Positions 1 to 5,304 of a stretch of 5,348 nt of DNA are shown in pieces. The notes beneath the pieces were generated by a model that ran no database searches, was not told the origin of the DNA, and saw only the letters and a program-made list of their open reading frames with translations. The position numbers and the translations under genes were made by a program. The stretch is from positions 1 through 5,348 of the forward strand of contig JAEZQS010000361.1 in NCBI GenBank assembly GCA_023412995.1, written 5' to 3'. Source of the stretch: Pseudomonadota bacterium. Its GTDB lineage: Bacteria > Pseudomonadota > Gammaproteobacteria > Xanthomonadales > Rhodanobacteraceae. How positions within the stretch are numbered: position 1 is the stretch's first letter; the number at the start of each line of letters is the position of its first letter.

Positions 1-68
1 CGCGGTCGCGGCTGCGCCGCTCCTACGACAGCACGGGCTTCTGTAGGAGCGCTGCAAGCGCGACCGCG
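1..68. repeat. Pair of inverted REP elements with GTAG heads
   Basis: Two 26-nt units face each other across a 16-nt spacer (27-42). The right unit reads from GTAGGAGCG at 43 to GACCGCG at 68; the left unit is the same pattern on the minus strand, from 26 back to 1. Outer ends 1-10 and 59-68 are perfect reverse complements. Each unit can also fold alone: GCGGC/GCCGC around GCA in the left, GCGCT/AGCGC around GCA in the right. The stem bases differ between units but pairing is kept, which argues for selection on structure. GTAG-headed REPs are known in Stenotrophomonas and relatives, where RAYT-type transposases are thought to mobilise them. No RAYT gene is in this window. The element starts at the window edge, so it may extend further left. 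Confidence 0.8.
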
Positions 69-146
69 AGACACCGCCTGCAGCACCAGCGTCGCAGTGG
101 TGCGCGAGCCCGGCAAACGCGTCATCAGCCGCCGCGAACGCCCCCG
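69..146. other. Short spacer between REP pair and deiminase gene
   Basis: No complete gene or terminator is seen here. On the plus strand one frame is open from base 1 to a TAA at 148-150, which overlaps the tail of the minus-strand deiminase gene by two bases. From about 70 onward its codons nearly all end in G or C, as in a real high-GC gene, while codons across the REP do not. It may be the remnant of a gene tail or chance; it is not called as a gene. Confidence 0.4.
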
Positions 147-1328
147 CTAAAGCACCACATCATCCGAATCATCCCTCCACAACAGGTCCGGCACGTTCAT
201 CACGATGCAGTGGATCGCGCCGGCGAGGTTGATGATGTCGCTGCAGTCCACCTGCACGATGTCGGCGTCGGGGCGGGCGGCCTGGTAGGTGGCGAGGGCC
301 TGCGCGTTCTGGGCGTCGTAGCCTGCAAAGCGGCAGGTCAGGATCAGGCGGTTGACGATCACCGAGTTGGTGTAGGTGTAGTGGGTGCCGCCGGCGTTCC
401 AGCCGGGGGTGCGGAACACCTGGTAGCCGCGCGAGGCGAGCTCGGCCGCCGCGCCTTCGGTGACGCTGCGCGGCACGCCGCCGCCCTGGCCGGCGTCGTA
501 TTCGCCGATCAGCACCTTGTCGTCTCCCAGTGGGAACATCCACATGTCGATGTGCTGGGTGGAGTCGAAGCTGGTGGGGAAGGGGTCGAACAGGGTGACG
601 TCGAGGCCTTCGTAAGCGCGGAAGTCGGCGAGGATCTCGTCCTCGCTGACGCCGGGGTTCTCGTTCACCACCAGGCGCGTCATGAACGCGTCGCGGTTGC
701 GGAACAGGTGGAAGTTGCCGCCGCCGTGCACCAGCGGCAGTTCGTAGACCGGGTCGCCCCAGTCGGCACCGATCACCAGCGGCACGTCGTCGTCTTCAGG
801 GCGCGGGCGGTTGTAGACGTGGTCGACGATGGCGCGGGTGCCCTCGTGCTGCACGAAGCGCGGGCCGTAGTCGCGGATCCACACGCTGTCCGACGGCGCG
901 GCGATGAAATGCACGTGGTCGAGGTCGGCGCCGCCGCCTTCGAGCACGCTGCGTGCCGAGTTTTCCTGGGTCGGTCCGCTGACCACGATCCACACGTCCG
1001 CCGGGGGATCGGCGGTGGTGATGGGCACCACCATGGACGTGTGCAGCGCGTTGTAGCTGCCCCAGCGGATCAGGATGCCGGCGCCGCCTTCGTACTCGGC
1101 GATGGCGCGCACGTGGCCGCCGGGAGGCGCCAGCGGCTGCAGCCCGCGCCGCCAGGAAGGCACGATCTCGCCCGGCGCCAGGCCGCGCGGCAGCGGCGGC
1201 GCCGCGTCGTCGTCGTGGATGGTGGCGAGGTAGGCGTCGGGAACCGTGCGCGGCTGCGCCATCGCGCCTGCGCAAAGCACCATTCCCGCCAGCACTACCC
1301 CGAGTTTCGCCAGGCGATGCATCATCAT
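147..1328 (-). CDS. Exported agmatine deiminase / peptidylarginine deiminase-family protein
   Basis: A 393-residue member of the PAD_porph (agmatine deiminase) family, enzymes that hydrolyse a guanidino group to ureido plus ammonia through a cysteine nucleophile. Visible motifs, numbered from the ATG at 1328: WIRDYGP (150-156), GGGN (202-205), QHIDMW with the His-x-Asp pair H259/D261, NAGGTHYTYTNS (311-322), and the C-terminal GAIHCIVMNVP with presumed nucleophile C374. The family core is therefore intact. The N-terminus MMMHRLAK, a hydrophobic stretch and AMA-Q form a typical Sec signal peptide cleaved near residue 24, so the enzyme probably acts in the periplasm or outside, unlike the usual cytosolic agmatine deiminase. 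The Cys in the signal peptide is not in a good lipobox. Three consecutive ATGs (1328, 1325, 1322) are possible starts, with weak ACGGGA upstream; a GTG at 1385 would bury the signal peptide. It lies 58 nt downstream of the methyltransferase gene on the same strand. The substrate (agmatine, free arginine or peptidyl-arginine) cannot be decided from sequence. Confidence 0.88.
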   Translation of the reverse strand: MMMHRLAKLGVVLAGMVLCAGAMAQPRTVPDAYLATIHDDDAAPPLPRGLAPGEIVPSWRRGLQPLAPPGGHVRAIAEYEGGAGILIRWGSYNALHTSMVVPITTADPPADVWIVVSGPTQENSARSVLEGGGADLDHVHFIAAPSDSVWIRDYGPRFVQHEGTRAIVDHVYNRPRPEDDDVPLVIGADWGDPVYELPLVHGGGNFHLFRNRDAFMTRLVVNENPGVSEDEILADFRAYEGLDVTLFDPFPTSFDSTQHIDMWMFPLGDDKVLIGEYDAGQGGGVPRSVTEGAAAELASRGYQVFRTPGWNAGGTHYTYTNSVIVNRLILTCRFAGYDAQNAQALATYQAARPDADIVQVDCSDIINLAGAIHCIVMNVPDLLWRDDSDDVVL

Positions 1329-1351
1329 GTTGGTCCCGTCGTGAGGAATCG

Positions 1352-1374
1352 GGTCGCGGCGCTCGCGCGCGACC
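1352..1374. repeat. Hairpin between methyltransferase and deiminase genes
   Basis: GGTCGCG (1352-1358) and CGCGACC (1368-1374) are perfect 7-bp inverted arms around a 9-nt GC-rich loop, inside the 58-nt gap between the two minus-strand genes. No T-run follows on the minus strand, so it is not a standard intrinsic terminator. It could slow transcription or protect an mRNA end, or simply reflect the high GC content. Confidence 0.35.
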
Positions 1375-1386
1375 AGCCGGCGCACC

Positions 1387-2568
1387 CTACATCACCCGGC
1401 AGAGTACCGCCTTGAGGTAGCGCGACTCCGGCACGTGCGCCAGCCAGGGGTGGTCGGCGCCGGCGCCGGTGATCTTCAGCACCTGCACCGTGCGCCCGGC
1501 ATAGAACGCCGCGCGGCGCAGCATGTCCAGGAACTGGTCCTCGCCGACGAGGCCGGTGCAGGAGCACGTCAGCAGCAGCCCGCCGGGCTTCACCGCGCCC
1601 ATGGCGAGCTTGTTCATGTCCAGGTACTTCTTCAGCGCCGGGATCACCTGCTCGCGGTCGCGCGTCATCTTGGCCGGGTCCAGCACCACCACGTCCCAGG
1701 GTTCCCGCCGCGCGCCGTCGTCGCGCAGCCAGTGGAAGATGTCGGCCTGGATGAAGCGCACGCGGGCGTCGTTGAGGCGCGCGTTCTGCGCGGCCACCTC
1801 GAGGATGTCCTCGTCGAGGTCGACACCGGTCACCTCGCGCGCGCCGCCGGCCACTTTCGCCGTGATGCCGAAGCCGCCCGAGTTGCAGCACAGGTCCAGC
1901 ATGCGCGCGCCGTCGCAGAAGGACGCCACCAGCTGGCGGTTCTCGCGCTGGTCGGCGAAGAAGCCGGTCTTGTGCTTGCTGCCCGGTGCGGCGTGGAAGC
2001 GCACGCCGTGTTCCTGGATCACGGTCGGTGCCGGGCGCGGCGGCGCCTGGCAGTCGAAGCTTTCCTGCTTCTGCACGTGCTCCTCGGCAAAGGCATACAC
2101 CGCGCTGCCGGGGAACTCGCGTTCGAGGCAGCGGCGGACCACGTCGCGCTGGCGGAACATGCCGGCGGAGAAGTACTCCACCACCAGCGTGTCGGCGAAG
2201 CGGTCGACCACGAGGCCGGAGAGGTCGTCGCCTTCGGAGTGGACCAGCCGGTAGGCGTCGGTGATCCGGTCCAGCGCCAGCACTTCGCGGCGCAGCGCGA
2301 CGGCATGGCGGATGCGGCGGGCAAAGAAGTCTTCGTCGACTGCTTCACCCGGGTCGGTGGTCAGCACGCGCACGGCAATGCGCGAATGGCCGTTGTAGAA
2401 GCCGCGCCCGGCAAAGGCGCCGTTGCCGTCGAGGATGTCCACCACCGTGCCGGGCCTGGGCCGCACGGCGGGCTTGTCCACCATCTTCTGGAAGATCCAG
2501 GGGTGGTTGGAGCGGCGTTCGCCCCGCAGCCGCACTTCGGGAAGCGGGGCGCTTCGTTCATCGTTCAT
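1387..2568 (-). CDS. Class I SAM-dependent rRNA methyltransferase, RlmI type (23S rRNA m5C)
   Basis: A 393-residue cytosolic protein, close to the length of E. coli RlmI, which makes m5C1962 in 23S rRNA. Numbered from the ATG at 2568: a PUA-like RNA-binding N-terminus (about 7-85, with NHPWIF and RGFYNGHSRIAVRVL); a middle region with EGDDLSGLVVDRF; the family signature HKTGFFADQRENR (199-211); SAM-binding motif I LDLCCNSGGFG (224-234) with acidic GVDLDED following; motif IV VLDPAKM (295-301); motif VI TCSC (334-337) supplying the likely catalytic Cys; and the C-terminal ADHPWLAHVPESRYLK typical of the family. Motif IV is DPAK where RlmI relatives usually have DPPK. An upstream TTG at 2628 would add 20 Arg/Gly-rich residues lying in the divergent promoter region, so ATG 2568 is preferred; no strong Shine-Dalgarno is seen. 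The gene is divergent from TerC and may share a transcript with the deiminase gene. The family is secure; the exact target base is inferred. Confidence 0.9.
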   Translation of the reverse strand: MNDERSAPLPEVRLRGERRSNHPWIFQKMVDKPAVRPRPGTVVDILDGNGAFAGRGFYNGHSRIAVRVLTTDPGEAVDEDFFARRIRHAVALRREVLALDRITDAYRLVHSEGDDLSGLVVDRFADTLVVEYFSAGMFRQRDVVRRCLEREFPGSAVYAFAEEHVQKQESFDCQAPPRPAPTVIQEHGVRFHAAPGSKHKTGFFADQRENRQLVASFCDGARMLDLCCNSGGFGITAKVAGGAREVTGVDLDEDILEVAAQNARLNDARVRFIQADIFHWLRDDGARREPWDVVVLDPAKMTRDREQVIPALKKYLDMNKLAMGAVKPGGLLLTCSCTGLVGEDQFLDMLRRAAFYAGRTVQVLKITGAGADHPWLAHVPESRYLKAVLCRVM

Positions 2569-2621
2569 GGCGCCATGATATCGGACCCCGCCGGCTCGCC
2601 GCCCGCGCGCTGCGGGCCACC

Positions 2622-2649
2622 TTGCCAACGAACCCGACGGGGCGCTAAG
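2622..2649 (+). promoter_or_regulatory. Candidate sigma-70 promoter for the riboswitch-terC transcript
   Basis: TTGCCA at 2622-2627 resembles a -35 box (TTGACA, five of six) and GCTAAG at 2644-2649 a weak -10, separated by 16 nt. A start near 2656 would begin the RNA a few bases before the first riboswitch helix at 2662, which is the strongest argument for it. The -10 match is poor, so this is a suggestion only. Confidence 0.35.
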
Positions 2650-2655
2650 GTCCGC

Positions 2656-2766
2656 GCCGCAGAAGGGGAGTAGCTCCCGCCACCACGATCGTCAGCACGG
2701 GCCGGCAGGCCCCGGTCCGGTGGGCGCGACGCCGCAAGGCGTTCCGCGGGCGAGACCTTCGGTGCC
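2656..2766 (+). ncRNA. yybP-ykoY family manganese riboswitch
   Basis: The leader of the TerC gene carries both signatures of the yybP-ykoY aptamer: GGGGAGTAG (2665-2673) near the 5' end and GAGACC (2752-2757) near the 3' end. Helices that can be drawn by eye: P1 GAAGG 2662-2666 with CCTTC 2756-2760; an inner helix CCCGC 2676-2680 with GCGGG 2746-2750; CACC 2681-2684 with GGTG 2719-2722, enclosing a GGGCC/GGCCC hairpin (2699-2712); and ACGCC/GGCGT (2729-2742) closed by a GCAA tetraloop. These form a multi-way junction as expected. Members of this class bind Mn2+ and typically turn on Mn2+ exporters of the MntP, TerC/Alx or P-type ATPase families. Placement directly upstream of a TerC gene, on the same strand, fits that rule. 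The 5' edge is approximate. Confidence 0.9.
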
Positions 2767-2797
2767 AGCGCCTGGCGCACCCGACCCTGCGGGTGCG
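2761..2797 (+). promoter_or_regulatory. Putative riboswitch expression platform: two mutually exclusive hairpins
   Basis: Just after P1, GGTGC 2761-2765 plus CAG 2766-2768 can pair with CTG 2772-2774 plus GCACC 2777-2781. The same 3' bases can instead form an 8-bp stem, 2776-2783 with 2790-2797, around a 6-nt loop. The two folds share 2776-2781 and cannot coexist. Neither is followed by a T-run, so control by translation or Rho is more likely than by an intrinsic terminator. This is inferred from pairing by eye. Confidence 0.4.
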
Positions 2798-2822
2798 TGT
2801 GACGGCGGTGGCGTCCGGAGTT

Positions 2823-2837
2823 TTCCAGCGTTCGGAA
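2823..2837 (+). promoter_or_regulatory. Weak ribosome-binding site in a small hairpin before terC
   Basis: GGAA at 2834-2837 is the only purine-rich candidate near the ATG at 2850, at a long 12-nt spacing. It can pair with TTCC at 2823-2826 across a 7-nt loop. Such a poor and partly hidden site would suit a gene held off until the riboswitch binds metal, but the pairing is short. Confidence 0.3.
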
Positions 2838-2849
2838 CCCATAAACCCC

Positions 2850-3806
2850 ATGCACACCGTCGCGACACCGGCCGTCTGGGCCGTCTTCCTCGCCATCGTG
2901 GCCGCGGCACTCGCCGTCGATTTCCTCATCCTGCGCGGCGCCGGCGCCCATCGCGTGTCCTTCCGCGAGGCGCTGTGGTGGAGCCTCGCCTGGATCGCGC
3001 TCGCGCTCGCCTTCAACCTGGGCCTCTGGTGGTGGCTGGACCTCGAGTCCGGCCGGGCGATCGCCAACGAGGTGGGCCTCGAGTTCCTCACCGGCTACGT
3101 GCTGGAGAAGTCGCTCGCGGTCGACAACATCTTCGTGTTCCTGATGGTGTTCAACTTCTTCGCGGTGCCGCCCGAGCAGCGCCAGCGCGCGCTGATGGTG
3201 GGCGTGCTCGGCGCCATCGTGCTGCGCGCGATCATGATCTTCGTCGGCGCCGCGCTGGTCGCACGCTTCCACTGGATCCTGTACCTGTTCGGCCTGTTCC
3301 TGCTCGTCACCGGCCTCAAGATGCTGTTTTCGGCCAACCAGCAACCCGATCTCGAGGCCAACCCGGTGCTGCGCTGGATGCGCCGGCACCTGCCGCTCAC
3401 GCGCGACTTCCGTGGCAGCGCGCTGCGCGTGCGCGACGGCGAGCGCTGGTGCTACACGCCGCTGTTCGTGGTGATGGTGCTGATCGCGGTGACCGACGTC
3501 ATCTTCGCGGTGGATTCCATCCCCGCCATCTTCGCGGTGACGCTCGATCCCTTCATCGTGCTCACCTCGAACGTCTTTGCCGTGCTGGGCCTGCGCGCGA
3601 TGTTCTTCCTGCTGGCCGGCATGGCCGACCGCTTCCACCTGCTCGGCCACGGGCTGGCGCTGGTGCTGCTCTTCATCGGCGCCAAGATGCTGCTGGCGGG
3701 CGTGTTCAAGATCCCCATCGGCATCGCGCTCGGCGTGGTGGCGCTGCTGATCGCGGGATCGATTGTCGCGAGCATTCGGTTTCCACCGAGCGGGAATCGG
3801 GAATAG
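2850..3806 (+). CDS. TerC/Alx-family integral membrane protein, probable Mn2+ exporter
   Basis: A 318-residue polytopic inner-membrane protein, nearly the length of E. coli Alx (321). Numbered from the ATG at 2850, the family marks are LEKSLAVDNIFVF (85-97, acidic E86 and D92 within a membrane segment), TDVIFAVDSIPAIFA (215-229, D216 and D222) and SNVFAVLGLRAMFFLL (240-255). About eight to nine hydrophobic segments are visible, with a charged loop at about 161-200. The paired acidic motifs are thought to bind the transported cation. Alx and related TerC proteins lower cell manganese, and the yybP-ykoY riboswitch immediately upstream supports that role over tellurite resistance. ATG 2850 is chosen because a GTG at 2793 lies inside the leader's hairpin region and adds residues unlike the family. 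The last residues (SGNRE) and the stop are encoded by a GGGAATN repeat. I leave the symbol empty because alx and terC naming varies. Confidence 0.92.
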   Translation: MHTVATPAVWAVFLAIVAAALAVDFLILRGAGAHRVSFREALWWSLAWIALALAFNLGLWWWLDLESGRAIANEVGLEFLTGYVLEKSLAVDNIFVFLMVFNFFAVPPEQRQRALMVGVLGAIVLRAIMIFVGAALVARFHWILYLFGLFLLVTGLKMLFSANQQPDLEANPVLRWMRRHLPLTRDFRGSALRVRDGERWCYTPLFVVMVLIAVTDVIFAVDSIPAIFAVTLDPFIVLTSNVFAVLGLRAMFFLLAGMADRFHLLGHGLALVLLFIGAKMLLAGVFKIPIGIALGVVALLIAGSIVASIRFPPSGNRE

Positions 3807-3819
3807 GGAATGGGGAATG
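3792..3819. repeat. Four tandem GGGAATN heptamers at the 3' end of terC
   Basis: Units at 3792-3798, 3799-3805, 3806-3812 and 3813-3819 are GGGAAT followed by C, A, G and G. The TerC stop codon (TAG 3804-3806) spans units two and three, so the repeat sets the last residues of the protein. The four units are identical in the first six bases, which points to recent slippage or conversion. Confidence 0.85.
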
Positions 3820-3910
3820 GTTCACGCAGCGGCGCGGGATCGTGCAGACCAACCGGCGGTTCGGCATTCGGTGCGCCGGCCGCGTCCGGCCTGCGAAGGG
3901 CTCCGGGTGC
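3820..3910. other. Spacer between convergent terC and cyclase genes
   Basis: A 91-nt gap between two genes that converge. The only pairing noticed is GCCGG 3875-3879 with CCGGC 3886-3890 around a 6-nt loop, without a T-run on either strand. No standard intrinsic terminator is evident for either gene. Confidence 0.4.
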
Positions 3911-5071
3911 TCAGCCGACGATGGCGGAGCGGCGCATGGTGCGGTTGCGGCCGCTGCGCTTGGCGGCGTAGAGCGCGCGGTCGGCGTCGCGAAGCAGCGC
4001 GGGCAAATCGCGTGCGCCGCCGGCAAGGGTCGCAAGGCCGATCGAGACATTGAGCCGCTCGGGCTGCCCGCCGAGCACGAACGGCGTGCCGGCGACGTGT
4101 TCGCGCAGGCGTTCGGCGACGCGCCAGGCCGCGTCTTCGTCGCAGCCCGGCAGGAGCACGGCGAATTCCTCCCCGCCGATGCGGCTCAGCACGTGGTCGG
4201 GCGCGAGCGATTCGCGCATCAGCGTCACCAGGCGCAGCAGCGCCTCGTCGCCGGCGTCGTGGCCGTGGTCGTCGTTGATGTCCTTGAAGTGGTCGACGTC
4301 GATCGCCAGCAGCGCCAGCGGCCGCCGTTCGCGCAGCGCGTGCGCGATCGCGGGCCCGGCGAGGCCGGCCAGGGTGCGGCGGTTGTTGACGCCGGTCAGC
4401 GGGTCAAGCATCGCCAGCCGCTCGAGGTCGTCGCTGAGCCGGTCGCCGCACATCAGCATGAAGCCGATGGTGCCGAGCATCGGCAGGATGGATCCGAACA
4501 CGTACACGATGTTGCCGATGGTGGCCGGCACCCCGTCCGGGCCCAGCGGCCCGAACACCTGTGCCACGCCGCGTGCCAGCGCCAGCAGCGAACAGGCCAG
4601 GAACAACGTGCCGGTCAGCACGTCCGCCGGCCGCAGCTTGCGCCCGTGCAGCACCGCATAGGCGACGGCGAACTGCAGCAGCGCCAGCGGCACGGCATTG
4701 AGCGCGATGCGCAGCTGCGGCCGCGGCCAGAGCACCGCGAAGGCGATCGAGTTGAGCCCGATGGCCGCAACCAGCAGCCAGCCGATCCAGCGGCGGTCGC
4801 GCCCGGTGAACAGGGCCATGGCGCGGCCCATCTCGGCGTAGGCGAGGGCGTAGACGAGGTTGGACAGCACGATCACCGGGCCGGACGGCGCCGTGCCGAG
4901 CAGGGCGGGCGCAAACAGCGCCAGCGCCTGCAGGAACAGGCCGCCGATCCACACGCGCATCGTGTCGCGCAGTTCCGCCGGGTAGCGCGAGGCGGCAAAC
5001 GTCAGGCTGATGCCGACGCCGAACGTCAGCAGCGAGGTGACCAGCATGGCAGTGGCGACATCGAAGCGCAT
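3911..5071 (-). CDS. Membrane-anchored GGDEF diguanylate cyclase
   Basis: A 386-residue protein with an N-terminal membrane region and a C-terminal GGDEF domain that makes cyclic di-GMP from two GTP. Residues about 7-207 contain six or seven hydrophobic segments with no recognisable PAS, GAF or HAMP domain, so the sensed signal is unknown. The cyclase starts at LAMLDPLTGVNNRR (219-232), followed by AIDVDHFKDIND (256-267; metal-binding D258, N266 in the GTP site), GHDAGDEAL (270-278), the active-site GGEEF (299-303) and closing DADRALYAAKRSGRNR (362-377). All expected catalytic residues are present, so it should be active. The product-inhibition site RxxD expected a few residues before GGEEF is not there: the aligned positions read A290 and H293. 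The ATG at 5071 has no clear Shine-Dalgarno; a second ATG eight codons in would shorten the first membrane segment. It is convergent with terC and appears to be a single-gene unit. Confidence 0.92.
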   Translation of the reverse strand: MRFDVATAMLVTSLLTFGVGISLTFAASRYPAELRDTMRVWIGGLFLQALALFAPALLGTAPSGPVIVLSNLVYALAYAEMGRAMALFTGRDRRWIGWLLVAAIGLNSIAFAVLWPRPQLRIALNAVPLALLQFAVAYAVLHGRKLRPADVLTGTLFLACSLLALARGVAQVFGPLGPDGVPATIGNIVYVFGSILPMLGTIGFMLMCGDRLSDDLERLAMLDPLTGVNNRRTLAGLAGPAIAHALRERRPLALLAIDVDHFKDINDDHGHDAGDEALLRLVTLMRESLAPDHVLSRIGGEEFAVLLPGCDEDAAWRVAERLREHVAGTPFVLGGQPERLNVSIGLATLAGGARDLPALLRDADRALYAAKRSGRNRTMRRSAIVG

Positions 5072-5161
5072 GCGGCGGACGGCACGATCGCCGTGAGGGG
5101 TCCATCGAAGGGGGTGGTCCCGGCGTCAGGCGCACGAGGCCAATGCGGGACTGTAACGGAT
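5072..5161 (-). other. Upstream region of the cyclase gene
   Basis: This 90-nt stretch must hold the start signals for the minus-strand cyclase gene unless transcription begins beyond the repeats. I see no convincing -35/-10 pair or ribosome-binding site, and no gene. Confidence 0.3.
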
Positions 5162-5295
5162 GTGAGGGGCGGGGGGCGAGGGGCGGGGTGGACGCGCGCG
5201 GCACGGCCGGCAAGCAGGTGCGGTGGACGTAGCCCACCGGATCAACCGCGGAATCACCAACGCCACCCTCTCGCCCCTCGTCCCTCGCCCCTCAC
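5162..5295. repeat. Long inverted repeat made of GAGGGGC-type heptads
   Basis: The left arm (5162-5191) is built of heptads GAGGGGC 5164-5170, GGGGGGC 5171-5177 and GAGGGGC 5178-5184, ending in GGGGTGG. The right arm (5263-5295) is the reverse complement in kind: GCCCCTC 5273-5279, GTCCCTC 5280-5286 and GCCCCTC 5287-5293. The outer nine bases, GTGAGGGGC and GCCCCTCAC, match exactly; inside there are a few mismatches and a 3-nt length difference. The arms enclose 71 nt. The whole could form a large cruciform or RNA hairpin. Confidence 0.75.
5221..5239. repeat. Short hairpin inside the heptad inverted repeat
   Basis: CGGTGG (5221-5226) pairs perfectly with CCACCG (5234-5239) around a 7-nt loop, ACGTAGC. 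It lies in the middle of the 71 nt between the heptad arms and is followed by the palindrome CCGCGG (5246-5251). It looks like the core of a small dispersed element, but only one copy is visible here. Confidence 0.45.
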
Positions 5296-5304
5296 AACGC
5301 CCTT

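Noticed and set aside
1..68. CRISPR array or intrinsic terminator
   Set aside because: There are only two units, in inverted rather than direct orientation, with no T-run; the GTAG heads fit REP elements.
1329..1385. GTG start at 1385 for the deiminase
   Set aside because: It would place an Arg-rich segment ahead of a good signal peptide; the ATG cluster at 1320-1328 gives a normal exported-protein start.
210..1415. Long plus-strand open frame opposite the deiminase gene
   Set aside because: It is antisense to a gene with clear family motifs, and its translation is a low-complexity Val/Ala/Gly/His-rich string with no motif. It arises from high GC content.
1435..2673. Long plus-strand open frame opposite the methyltransferase gene
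   Set aside because: Antisense shadow of the RlmI-type gene; its composition follows the opposite strand and no domain is recognisable.
2641..2772. Longer alternative helix around the riboswitch: GGCGCT 2641-2646 with AGCGCC 2767-2772, and AAGGTC 2647-2652 with GACCTT 2754-2759
   Set aside because: The pairing is perfect, but its 5' strand overlaps the proposed -10 box and would lie upstream of the likely RNA start. The canonical P1 (2662-2666 with 2756-2760) joins directly to the GGGGAGTAG signature and is preferred. It deserves another look if the transcript is shown to begin before 2641.
2793..2849. GTG start at 2793 for terC
   Set aside because: It falls inside the second leader hairpin, has no ribosome site, and adds 19 residues unlike TerC family N-termini.
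2565..3650. Minus-strand open frame across the terC gene and its leader
   Set aside because: Rich in Glu, His, Gln and Arg as expected from the reverse complement of a membrane-protein gene, and it crosses the riboswitch. No motif supports it.
4404..5237. Second minus-strand frame within the cyclase gene
   Set aside because: Arg/Ala/Pro/Gly-rich frame-shifted reading of the cyclase membrane region; the GGDEF frame explains the sequence better.
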